46,898 nucleotides of DNA from Ectothiorhodospiraceae bacterium. GTDB taxonomy: Bacteria; Pseudomonadota; Gammaproteobacteria; SZUA-152. The translations under genes were made by a program, and so were the position numbers. The stretch's first letter is position 1; every line of letters begins with the position of its first letter. The notes beneath the pieces were generated by a model that was given only the letters and a program-made list of their open reading frames with translations, did no database searches and was not told where the DNA came from. Where the stretch lies: the NCBI GenBank assembly GCA_002401775.2, contig NVUB02000130.1, positions 1 through 46,898 of the forward strand. The letters run 5' to 3'. Positions 19,525 to 27,286 of this stretch are shown here, in pieces.

Positions 19525-19984
19525 AGTCTACACAAAGCAGGTAAAGCTCTTACTTGATGTGTTGCCCGAGGTTGCCAAGGAAGAACATTTTGCGTTGCAT
19601 GGCGGCACAGCAATTAATCTCTTTGTCCGTGATATGCCAAGGCTTTCTGTCGATATCGATCTGATCTATGTGTTAATTGGCGAGCGAGATGAAGACCTAG
19701 CTAATATTAACGCGGCGCTTGGGTGAATAAAAGAAAGGGTAGAAGTGCTTAAGCCCGGTATTCGTATTCAGCACAAAAGAGAATGTTTGTAAGCTGTGCG
19801 TTAACCGCCTGGAACCGAATTGGGGGATATACGATTTTCAAGACTTTCCCTCAGTAAAATGGAAGCTGGCCAATTTGGCTACTTTCAAAGAAAAGCGACC
19901 AGAAGATCACCAGCAGCACTATACGATGTTGGAAAAGGGGGTTGGAAAAGATAGTAAGCGGCAATTTATAGGATGCGTGTCTTA
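19517..19984 (+). pseudogene. Broken AbiEii-family nucleotidyltransferase toxin
   Basis: ATG 19517 opens a typical AbiEii N terminus with the nucleotidyltransferase motifs GGTAINLF (about 30-37) and SVDIDL (about 46-51). A TGA at 19724 ends it after 69 residues; reading on in the same frame gives IKERVEVLKPGIRIQHKRE, the expected continuation, so the stop looks like CGA changed to TGA. The central part of the family is then missing. After a frame change, the C-terminal piece follows: LEPNWGIYDFQDFPSVKWKL, then ANLATFKEKRPEDHQQHY, ending before about 19984. Full-length AbiEii proteins are roughly 280-300 residues, so more than half has been deleted. It cannot encode an active toxin. Confidence 0.8.
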
Positions 19985-20093
19985 GGATATAATATCCTAC
20001 TATTTTTCAAGCGATTTGACGGAGCTTGTGTTGGCTCAGGTTCTGAGTGGTCACTACTGTAGATATCAAAGCTTAGCGTTACATTTATTATTG

Positions 20094-20113
20094 TGTACAT
20101 ATCTGTGTACATA
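20094..20113 (+). repeat. 20-bp direct repeat, right copy (candidate integrase arm site)
   Basis: Identical to 18429-18448. It ends 15 bases before the TTG start of prfC and may also carry part of the element-borne prfC promoter region. Confidence 0.75.
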
Positions 20114-20128
20114 TACGGAGATTAAAGT

Positions 20129-21715
20129 TTGTCAGACAGTAATTATATCAATGAAATCAACAGGAGACGCACGTTTGCCATTATCTCCCATCCAGATGCG
20201 GGTAAAACCACCCTCACGGAAAAACTATTGTTGTTTGGCCGTGCTATACAGCTGGCGGGTACCGTTAAGGGCCGTAAGGCAGCACGTCACGCTACGTCTG
20301 ATTGGATGGCCTTAGAACAACAGCGCGGCATTTCCATTACCACGTCTATCATGCAGTTTCCTTATCGTGACCACATCATTAATTTGTTGGATACGCCGGG
20401 GCATGAAGATTTCTCCGAAGACACTTATCGCACCCTGACTGCTGCTGATTCAGCGCTGATGGTCATCGATTGTGCGAAAGGTGTTGAGCAGCGCACCGTC
20501 AAACTGATGGAAGTTTGTCGACTGCGCGATACGCCTATCATCACTTTCATCAACAAGCTTGACCGTGAAGGGCGCGATCCCCTGGATCTGTTGGATGAAG
20601 TTGAACGTGTGTTGGGCATTAAATGCGCGCCTATGACCTGGCCTATCGGAATGGGAAAGCGTTTCAAAGGCGTGTTTGATCTCTACACCGATACCATCCA
20701 TCTTTACAGCTCCACCCATGGTGGTAAGATTCAGGAAGGTGAAATTGTCAAAGGCCTGGACAATCCCCGGCTTGACGAATTGTTTGGCGACATGATAGAT
20801 GAATTGCGTGAAGAAGTTGAATTAGTACGCGGAGCCAGCCATGAATTTGTTCTCGACGACTTCCTCGCCGGTAAGTTATCGCCAGTATATTTTGGTTCAG
20901 CGATTAATAACTTTGGTGTGCGCGAGCTATTAAATGCCCTTGTTGAATTTGCGCCACCCCCACCGCCTCGTCAAACGTTAACCCGTGTGGTGAATGTCGA
21001 AGAAGAAAAATTCAGCGGCTTTGTGTTTAAAATTCAAGCCAATATGGACCCTAAGCATCGGGATCGCATTGCTTTCTTACGGATTTGCTCCGGGCAGTAC
21101 CGCAAAGGCATGAAGGTTAAACATGTCCGCATTGGGCGCGATGTGAAAATACCGACCGCGATTACCTTTATGGCCGCCGATCGTGAAAATGTGGAAGATG
21201 CATACTCCGGTGACATCATCGGCCTGCATAATCATGGCACCATTCAGATCGGCGATACTTTCACTGAAGGCGAAGAACTGAAATTTACGGGCATTCCTCA
21301 TTTTGCGCCAGAATTATTTCGTCGTGCGAGGCTCAAAGACCCATTGCGTATGAAGTCTTTGCAAAAGGGTTTGCAAGAGTTGTGTGAAGAAGGCGCGTCG
21401 CAATTATTTCGGCCAATGAATAATAACGACCTTATCGTCGGCGCCGTTGGCGTGTTGCAGTTTGAAGTTGTAGTGCATCGCCTCAAACATGAATACAACG
21501 TCGAATGTATTTTTGAAAACGTCAACGTTGTGGCTGCACGCTGGGCTGAATGTGACGACGAAAAGAAACTCGACGAATTCAAACGCAAGGCATCAGATAA
21601 CTTAGCGTTAGACGGTGATGGTAATCTAACCTACATCGCACCTACTCGCATTAACCTTGAATTGACCATCGAGCGCTGGCCCGATATTGATTTCCATTCT
21701 ACCCGCGAGCATTGA
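20129..21715 (+). CDS. prfC: Peptide chain release factor 3 with element-derived 5' end
   Basis: Translation GTPase that recycles RF1/RF2 after termination. 528 residues, the normal family length. G1 SHPDAGKTT (about 20-28), G3 DTPGHEDF and G4 NKLDRE are intact, as are the switch region RGISITTS and the C-terminal domains. The start is TTG with GGAG seven bases upstream; no ATG gives the family N terminus. The first 17 codons come from the element rather than the ancestral chromosome, because the original 5' end lies at 18237-18299. The protein should be functional with a few altered N-terminal residues, but its promoter and start now depend on element DNA. Confidence 0.95.
   Translation: MSDSNYINEINRRRTFAIISHPDAGKTTLTEKLLLFGRAIQLAGTVKGRKAARHATSDWMALEQQRGISITTSIMQFPYRDHIINLLDTPGHEDFSEDTYRTLTAADSALMVIDCAKGVEQRTVKLMEVCRLRDTPIITFINKLDREGRDPLDLLDEVERVLGIKCAPMTWPIGMGKRFKGVFDLYTDTIHLYSSTHGGKIQEGEIVKGLDNPRLDELFGDMIDELREEVELVRGASHEFVLDDFLAGKLSPVYFGSAINNFGVRELLNALVEFAPPPPPRQTLTRVVNVEEEKFSGFVFKIQANMDPKHRDRIAFLRICSGQYRKGMKVKHVRIGRDVKIPTAITFMAADRENVEDAYSGDIIGLHNHGTIQIGDTFTEGEELKFTGIPHFAPELFRRARLKDPLRMKSLQKGLQELCEEGASQLFRPMNNNDLIVGAVGVLQFEVVVHRLKHEYNVECIFENVNVVAARWAECDDEKKLDEFKRKASDNLALDGDGNLTYIAPTRINLELTIERWPDIDFHSTREH
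20180..20197 (+). repeat. attR-like copy of the prfC target site
   Basis: ATTATCTCCCATCCAGAT, 17 of 18 positions identical to 18282-18299, inside codons 18-23 of prfC. Confidence 0.8.
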
Positions 21716-21770
21716 TAGTTAGCACATCAAGTTCTCAACAATTGATGTAGAGTGTTGGTGAGTTGAAGCG

Positions 21771-21800
21771 AACTGCACCGCACACAACTGCACCGCGCCG
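21771..21800 (+). repeat. Tandem 15-bp duplication downstream of prfC
   Basis: AACTGCACCGCACAC (21771-21785) followed by AACTGCACCGCGCCG (21786-21800); the first 11 bases are identical. Confidence 0.65.
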
Positions 21801-21808
21801 TATTCAAA

Positions 21809-21843
21809 GGATGCGGTTCGCTGGCGCTCGCCAGCATCCTACG
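21809..21843. repeat. REP-like palindrome
   Basis: AGGATGCGGTTC then GCTGGCG-CT-CGCCAGC then ATCCT. The 7-bp inner arms are perfect, and AGGATGC/GCATCCT form outer arms. Resembles the dispersed palindromic repeats common in proteobacterial spacers. Confidence 0.55.
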
Positions 21844-21980
21844 GTGCTGCATCAATAATCACGCCTGCTCTTTCTATCCAGAAAACCAACCCGCTTGCAG
21901 TAGTGTTTTGTTAACTATTTTTCTCGGCGTCCTTTGCGCCTCAGCGACCTCTGCGTTAACGGCTCCCAAAGATGTAATAT

Positions 21981-22138
21981 CAATGTCATTAAGTTAAGCC
22001 TGATTTCCGATTTCCGGTGAGCGAGCAAATTCCCGACATCATTAGCGACGTTGGGGTTCGCAAGCTCGCCTAAAGCGCCCATAGTTGGCACCGCGAACCT
22101 ACCAACGGTCTATAATCCGTTAACTTAATGGCATTGGG
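21981..22138. mobile_element. Probable MITE of about 157 bp
   Basis: Ends CAATGTCATTAAGTTAA (21981-21997) and TTAACTTAATGGCATTG (22120-22136) are inverted repeats with 16 of 17 matches. The 8-mer TGTAATAT flanks it directly on the left (21973-21980) and two bases away on the right (22139-22146), as a target duplication would. The interior has no coding capacity. No transposase of this type is in the window. Confidence 0.65.
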
Positions 22139-22176
22139 TGTAATATCCTATATCCAAAGTCACCGCTCAATAATGA

Positions 22177-22719
22177 TTATTGCTTGTCTTGAGAGCCAAC
22201 CTTCCTGACCAAGCGCAGCAACGCTCCCGTATCTGCCGGTGCAGAACCGGATTCACCGTGAATAAAATTCACCTGCCAATAATATCCATCGGTGTTTACA
22301 AATCGCGTTGCCGTCCAATAGGGCGCAGGCAGGGAGCTGGGAAAAACACGGGTGTTAATCGCTGGGTAAATACAGCTCAGTTCGACCAGTGCGCTAAGTT
22401 CATTAAGATGGGGAATGCGCCAGCCGTCTTCGACAACCAGAGAGGCAATGGCGAAGGGTAGTTTGTGTGCTTCGCCCAGGCATACGCCATTATCCCATCG
22501 TTGCCCGAAAGAGCAGGCCGCCCATTGCAGGCCAGTGGTTTTGTCTGTCAGAGAGTTGTCGATATTACGTTGAAAGCGCTGATCGGGCGTTGATGCCTTG
22601 ATGTTATCATTGCAAGACTGTGCGAGCGCATTAGTGCTTAAGCAAAACAGCCCCAGAGCACTCCCTGTAATCCATTGAGCTCGATGTCTGCTAGCGGCCT
22701 GAAGGTGCTTCCGTTTCAT
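22177..22719 (-). CDS. Exported DUF1566 (Lcl C-terminal-like) protein
   Basis: 180 residues. The N terminus has a basic stretch and a hydrophobic run ending AQS-C, consistent with a signal peptide cut after NALAQ. The remainder is a DUF1566 domain: DKTTGLQWAACSFGQRW, then GWRIPHLNELSALVE, YWTATRF and LLRLVRK. Cysteines in WAACSFG and LSCIYP may form a disulfide in the periplasm. DUF1566 is found in secreted or surface proteins; no activity is established. It overlaps the end of the larger DUF1566 gene upstream by four bases, so the two form an operon on the minus strand. Confidence 0.75.
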   Translation of the reverse strand: MKRKHLQAASRHRAQWITGSALGLFCLSTNALAQSCNDNIKASTPDQRFQRNIDNSLTDKTTGLQWAACSFGQRWDNGVCLGEAHKLPFAIASLVVEDGWRIPHLNELSALVELSCIYPAINTRVFPSSLPAPYWTATRFVNTDGYYWQVNFIHGESGSAPADTGALLRLVRKVGSQDKQ

Positions 22720-23456
22720 TGTGAGGACGGCTCGCGTGGTGATTTATAGGAGAAGACGCCTCGCACCAATCTCAGATGTACTTGGTTACTTTTAAAATAG
22801 GCATAATCAAAACCGAAGGAGAATCCGATTCCCCACGCCTCCAGAGGGGCTGCCGCCGCCGTATCGGCAGACCAGTAAAATTGCGCCACGGTATTGGGAA
22901 ATGCTTGCAGGTCGATGGTTGGCCCAGGGTATCGAATATTGTAATCGACCAGGCTGCGCAGCTCTTCACGATGCGGTAACCGCCAGTCGCGTTGACCGCA
23001 GAGTGCTTCCTGATTGACAGCGTTAACAAAGCGGTGAGTGTCGCAGACGGTATCAGCGTCGACAGACGTGAGTTGCCTGGCAACGGAACTATTCGTTCGG
23101 CAGCGGTTCCCACCATGCTGACCGGGTTGTCCGCCGTTGTGTCCCGGCTCAGGTTGGAACCAGTGATAAGTGTTGTGATGGTAGTGTAAGCCGGGTAGTT
23201 GGGATTTACTTTCCCAGGTTAAACCGGTATTTCGGTCGAGTACGCAGGGCCATTCTTCTAATGATGGCAAATGGCTGGCAACGATGGGCATCCCAGCCGC
23301 GTCTAGTGGTACATATCGGGACAAACTGACAGGTTTGCTCTGCTGGGAGCTTTGTATGCTTGCCGCTCCTTGTTCCAGGACAGGTTCAGCTCTCAGCTCA
23401 CTGTAATACAGTGCGGTGATAATTGTGGGAAGAATCTGCAATAGCTTTAGGTTCAT
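22716..23456 (-). CDS. Exported DUF1566 protein, larger partner
   Basis: 246 residues with a predicted signal peptide (hydrophobic run LLQILPTIITALYYSELRA). The domain shows the usual landmarks: VLDRNTGLTWESKS, a cysteine pair around RCRTN and DTVCDTHRFVNAVN, the helix-turn block CGQRDWRLPHREELRSLVDY, then FYWSADTAA and VHLRLVRG. The order matches the shorter protein encoded just downstream, so they are probably paralogues in one transcript. Role unknown; export and proximity to the gsp genes invite the idea of a type II secreted or surface protein, but this is not shown. Confidence 0.75.
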   Translation of the reverse strand: MNLKLLQILPTIITALYYSELRAEPVLEQGAASIQSSQQSKPVSLSRYVPLDAAGMPIVASHLPSLEEWPCVLDRNTGLTWESKSQLPGLHYHHNTYHWFQPEPGHNGGQPGQHGGNRCRTNSSVARQLTSVDADTVCDTHRFVNAVNQEALCGQRDWRLPHREELRSLVDYNIRYPGPTIDLQAFPNTVAQFYWSADTAAAAPLEAWGIGFSFGFDYAYFKSNQVHLRLVRGVFSYKSPREPSSQ

Positions 23457-23731
23457 AACATTAAAAGGCTCATGAGATTAAAGTGCCGGTTTTGGTCTGG
23501 TCAAACGCCGCCTCGGTGAGTATCACTTTTCTTTTCCTGTCTGTAGGGGAACGATAAGAATTGAACTGTGGGCTGGCGATTGCGGGTAAATACTGGTAAT
23601 TTGTGACGCCCTCAATATTGGGTGGTTTGAAAAGTGCATTAAATTCAAAGATAAACAAAAATAACAGAAAGCAGTTTCTAATAATGGTGTTTCTGAGATG
23701 TTGAGGCTACTTTCCCCATTTTAATGGTCAT

Positions 23732-23770
23732 TGTACTCTTCAAATGTGCTCTTCAAATGTACTCTTTATA
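23732..23770 (+). repeat. Tandem 13-bp repeat, three copies, upstream of gspC
   Basis: TGTACTCTTCAAA (23732-23744), TGTGCTCTTCAAA (23745-23757), TGTACTCTTTATA (23758-23770). Confidence 0.85.
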
Positions 23771-23839
23771 TGTAAAACAAAGTGAAGAAATGGCGTAAAC
23801 TTGACGCTATTAGGACTTCTTCAGGATATTATGGTTGTT

Positions 23840-23863
23840 TGATGATTAGCCTGATGATTAATC
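23840..23863 (+). repeat. Tandem 12-bp duplication upstream of gspC
   Basis: TGATGATTAGCC (23840-23851) then TGATGATTAATC (23852-23863), nine leading bases identical. Confidence 0.6.
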
Positions 23864-23920
23864 AAGCGCGAATGATAAGGATCGCAAGTGGTATGAAATG
23901 TAGTTTCAATGAGGCATGTA

Positions 23921-24838
23921 ATGTCTAGCCTGAGCGCAAATTTATTGCCGCGACTGGTTGCTGTGGGTATGGATAAACGTCTGCCCGTCCTGGCCATGTT
24001 GTTGCTGACCGCCTTGTTGGCGCAAAGCCTGGCACTCATAACGTGGGAATTGTTACCTCAGCAAGCGCAAGAGCCTTTGCAAGTACCCGCGCGTGTGGGG
24101 AGAGATGTTTCCCCTGCTGGAGGGGCATCAGCTCAAGGCGACATTGCCAGAATAAGTCAGTGGCATTTATTTGGTGATGCAAATGTAGTCGTTGCGGCGC
24201 CCGTGGCTCAAGTGATAGATGCTCCCGATACGAAATTAAATGTAAAGCTACGTGGGCTCTTGTCATCCTCTGATCCCGCCGCTGCACGAGCAATTATTGC
24301 GGACAGCAAAGGCATGGAAGATGCCTATGCCGTTAACGATAATCTGCCAGGAAAGGCTATACTGCGGGAAATTTACGCTGACAGGGTCATTCTTGAATAT
24401 CGTGGTCGTATGGAGACGCTGCGGTTACCGAAAGACACCCTTGCAAACAGCGGAGTATCGGTCAATACATCGACGTTTTCGCGTAACAGACCCGCTAGAC
24501 AGGCCAGTACTGCCGATAACACCACCTTGTTGCGGCAATATCGTGATGCCCTGTTAAATAATCCGCAAAGTTTGATGAATTTGGTGAATGCTTCACCCGT
24601 GACAGACAAAGCGACAGGACGGTTAAAGGGGTACCGCATACGCCCTGGCAAAGATCGAAAATTATTAGGACGTTTTGGCCTGAAAAGTGGTGATGTAGTG
24701 ACGGGGGTCAATGGGGTGTCGTTGAATAATCCCATTAAAGGGCTGGAAATAATGCGAGATCTGTCAACGGCGAGTGCCGTCACTCTTGAGGTTGAGCGCA
24801 ATGGCGTAATGGAGTCTTTTGTCTTTCAAGTTGATTAA
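23921..24838 (+). CDS. gspC: Type II secretion system protein GspC
   Basis: Inner-membrane clamp protein that links the type II secretion assembly platform to the secretin. 305 residues from ATG 23921, preceded by GAGG at six bases; an upstream ATG at 23909 is less well placed. One transmembrane segment near residues 26-46 (LPVLAMLLLTALLAQSLALI). The HR domain follows with ISQWHLFGDA and LKLNVKLRGLL-like KLNVKLRGLLSS, then YRIRPGKDRKLLGRFGLKSG and VTGVNGVSLNNP, a C-terminal PDZ domain. First of four collinear gsp genes. Confidence 0.92.
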   Translation: MSSLSANLLPRLVAVGMDKRLPVLAMLLLTALLAQSLALITWELLPQQAQEPLQVPARVGRDVSPAGGASAQGDIARISQWHLFGDANVVVAAPVAQVIDAPDTKLNVKLRGLLSSSDPAAARAIIADSKGMEDAYAVNDNLPGKAILREIYADRVILEYRGRMETLRLPKDTLANSGVSVNTSTFSRNRPARQASTADNTTLLRQYRDALLNNPQSLMNLVNASPVTDKATGRLKGYRIRPGKDRKLLGRFGLKSGDVVTGVNGVSLNNPIKGLEIMRDLSTASAVTLEVERNGVMESFVFQVD

Positions 24839-24996
24839 GCGCAGATTGATATAAGTGCAGGTTGATTAACGATTAATCAGCTGATGGGTAAATTATTAGA
24901 CATATTTGTTTTTCAGACTTCTGCCCGATTACCGTTAGCGGTGAAGTGGAAGCAGAAGCGCAGAATAATACAGGCCGTAGTTGGCCGGGGAATTGG

Positions 24997-27129
24997 ATGA
25001 ATACGGACCGATTGCTGGAACCAGTCTTGGAGCAACGAAAACTAATGAAGTACAGAATAGCGCGGTGGCGTATTGCGCTGATAGCAGGCGTTTTGATGTT
25101 GTGGTTACCCCTCGGCTTTGCCGCCGAAACGGCAATGCTGAACTTTAAAGGCGCGGATATTCGCGCGGTCATCAGCAGTATCGCAGAAGTCACCGGTAAG
25201 AATTTTATCGTTGATCCTCGCGTAAAGGGCAAGGTGACGTTGATCTCGAACCGGGAAATGAGCAAGGGCGAAGTCTATAAAGTCTTTTTGTCTATTCTGG
25301 AAGTACACGGTTACTCTGCGATTCCCAGTGGAAAGGCCATTAAGATCGTGCCCGATGCAGACGCGAAACACAGCGCCATGCCATTTGCTTCCATTCAGCG
25401 TCCAGGCAAAGGTGACGAAGCCGTTACGCGCGTTATTCAGGTTGAACATGTCACTGCTGCGCAGTTAGTGCCTATTCTTCGTCCCCTGGTGCCACCACAA
25501 GGCCATCTTGCGGCGTATCCGCAGAGCAATGTACTCATTATTTCAGATCGTTCGGCCAATATTGCGCGTTTAGTAAAAATCATCAAGCGCATCGATCAGC
25601 CGACCAGTGGTGAAATAGAAATTGTGCCGCTGGAAAATGCCGGCGCTTCCGACCTCGTTCGTGTATTGACTAGTTTGCAGCAGCAGGCAAACAAAAAAGG
25701 CCCTAAATCAAGCAGACCAATGTTGGTTGCAGACGAGCGCACCAATAGTATATTGATTGGTGGTGAACGTTCAGCGCGTCTACAACTGCGGGCCATCATT
25801 TCGCATTTGGATACACCCTCAGAAACCGTTGGCGATACTCACGTCATTTATTTGCGCTATGCCAAAGCAAAAGATCTGGTACCGGTGTTAACCGGTGTGG
25901 GAAAAACTAAAAAGGTAAAGGGTAAAAAGTCCAATCAGGCTGCTTCATCAAATCAGCCTTTTGACATACAGGCAGATGAAAGCACTAATGCATTGGTGAT
26001 TACCGCCTCCCCTACCATTTTTCGCTCTCTTCAGTCGGTTATCGCGCAGCTGGATATTCGTCGCGCACAAGTCATGGTGGAAGCTATCATTGCTGAGGTG
26101 TCATCGGACAGGGCGGCCGAACTGGGTGTGCAATGGTTGCTGGATGGTAGCGGCGGTAACAACCCCGTAGGTGCTATTAATTTTGGTAGTGGTAGTAGTA
26201 GTATTTCCGGGATTGCCCAGGGTGCTGCCACAGCGGCAGCGAGTGGAGCAGGTGGTACCGGCGCAGCGTTGTCAGCCATTGGTTCAGGTGCCACGGTCGG
26301 CCTGGGGCAGTTTACCAGTGGCTCGTTTAATTTTGCGGGTCTGATACGTGCCTTGGAAGGCGATGGTATAACCAATGTGTTGTCTACGCCTAACCTGGTT
26401 ACCCTGGACAATGAAGAAGCTGAGATCTTTGTTGGGCAGGAATTGTCCATACCCACGGGCTCATTCTCCAATACCGGCTCATCCTCATCTTCAGTGAATC
26501 CGTTTACCACCTTTGAACGCAAGCAAATTGGTATTCGTCTGAAAGTAAAACCACAAATTAACGAAGGTAATACTATACGGCTGGATATAGAGCAAACCGT
26601 TGATGGTATAGCGGGTGGTGCTGCCGGTGCCGGTGATATCGTCACCAGTGAACGTTCAATAAAAACCAGTGTCCTGGTGGACGATGGACAGATGTTAGTG
26701 CTCGGTGGGCTTATCAAAGATGATCTGGTGGAAACCAAACAAAAAGTACCCTTGCTGGGAGATATTCCATTTTTGGGCGCCTTGTTCCGTTACACCACCG
26801 TACAAAAAGTAAAAACCAATTTAATGGTGTTTTTGCGCCCCACTATATTACGGACAAAAGCGGACAGCCTAAATCTGACGCGAAGTAAATATAATTTTAT
26901 ACGCTCGAAACAATTGGAATTGAATATTAAAGGTGTCAGTTTGTTGTCGAACGAATCACACCCGGTTTTGCCCGCCGCCAGAGAGTTTTTAGAGTTACCC
27001 GTGCCGTTTCCCGAGGCGCAGTCCGGGCAAGATATGCAAAGCCAGTCGACACCGAATGCAGGGACAGTGCCGGGCACCAAACTTTCAGTCGTCATGTCTG
27101 CTTATGACGATGCAGATGACGAGTTCTGA
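24997..27129 (+). CDS. gspD: Type II secretion system secretin GspD
   Basis: Outer-membrane channel of the type II secretion system. 710 residues from ATG 24997, chosen for its GGGG at six bases; ATG 25045 would start directly at a classical signal peptide (KYRIARWRIALIAG...FAAE) and is an equal candidate. Domains: N0 (LNFKGADIRAVISSIAEVTG), three N1-N3 repeats with EVEHVTAAQLVPILRPL-type segments, then the secretin domain with NVLSTPNLVTLDNEEAEIFV and VPLLGDIPFLGALFR. A Gly/Ser/Ala-rich insert at about residues 375-435 is typical. No pilotin gene (gspS) is nearby. Confidence 0.95.
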   Translation: MNTDRLLEPVLEQRKLMKYRIARWRIALIAGVLMLWLPLGFAAETAMLNFKGADIRAVISSIAEVTGKNFIVDPRVKGKVTLISNREMSKGEVYKVFLSILEVHGYSAIPSGKAIKIVPDADAKHSAMPFASIQRPGKGDEAVTRVIQVEHVTAAQLVPILRPLVPPQGHLAAYPQSNVLIISDRSANIARLVKIIKRIDQPTSGEIEIVPLENAGASDLVRVLTSLQQQANKKGPKSSRPMLVADERTNSILIGGERSARLQLRAIISHLDTPSETVGDTHVIYLRYAKAKDLVPVLTGVGKTKKVKGKKSNQAASSNQPFDIQADESTNALVITASPTIFRSLQSVIAQLDIRRAQVMVEAIIAEVSSDRAAELGVQWLLDGSGGNNPVGAINFGSGSSSISGIAQGAATAAASGAGGTGAALSAIGSGATVGLGQFTSGSFNFAGLIRALEGDGITNVLSTPNLVTLDNEEAEIFVGQELSIPTGSFSNTGSSSSSVNPFTTFERKQIGIRLKVKPQINEGNTIRLDIEQTVDGIAGGAAGAGDIVTSERSIKTSVLVDDGQMLVLGGLIKDDLVETKQKVPLLGDIPFLGALFRYTTVQKVKTNLMVFLRPTILRTKADSLNLTRSKYNFIRSKQLELNIKGVSLLSNESHPVLPAAREFLELPVPFPEAQSGQDMQSQSTPNAGTVPGTKLSVVMSAYDDADDEF

Positions 27130-27199
27130 TTACTGTGGCCGTATTCACTGCATTTACAAGCGCACAGGCCCCCAGGACAGCATTTTTGCAGGCATTTTA

Positions 27200-27259
27200 C
27201 TGTGATAAAAGCTGTGATAAGAGCTGTGATAAGTGCCGTGATAATTGTCGTGTTAATGT
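27200..27259 (+). repeat. Tandem 12-bp repeat, four to five copies, between gspD and gspE
   Basis: CTGTGATAAAAG (27200-27211), CTGTGATAAGAG (27212-27223), CTGTGATAAGTG (27224-27235), CCGTGATAATTG (27236-27247), then a degenerate TCGTGTTAATGT. It fills about a third of the 157-base spacer in an operon that is otherwise collinear. Confidence 0.88.
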
Positions 27260-27286
27260 CATGAATATTTTTCATGAGCCACATTC

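Larger units (their letters stand above)
18300..20179. mobile_element. Decayed integrated element in prfC (about 1.9 kb remains)
   Basis: The DNA between the two 18-bp prfC target copies contains, in order: a 20-bp repeat, a truncated tyrosine integrase, an AbiE-type antitoxin gene, a broken toxin gene, the second 20-bp repeat, and substitute 5' codons for prfC. This is the layout of an integrative element using the prfC site, reduced by deletion: no conjugation, replication or full integrase gene remains, so it cannot excise by itself. It could derive from an SXT/R391-like element or from a smaller island using the same site; the remaining sequence does not decide. Confidence 0.78.
23457..23920. 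other. Intergenic stretch between DUF1566 operon and gspC
   Basis: About 460 bases between divergent genes. A 62-codon minus-strand frame at 23470-23658 has no recognisable family or ribosome binding site and is left as doubtful. Two short tandem repeats are listed separately. Promoters for both directions should lie here, but none stands out. Confidence 0.55.

Noticed and set aside
23470-23658. 62-codon minus-strand frame upstream of the DUF1566 operon
   Set aside because: No family, no clear ribosome binding site; left as doubtful.
26031-26738. 235-codon minus-strand frame inside gspD
   Set aside because: Antisense to the secretin domain and low-complexity region; a composition effect.
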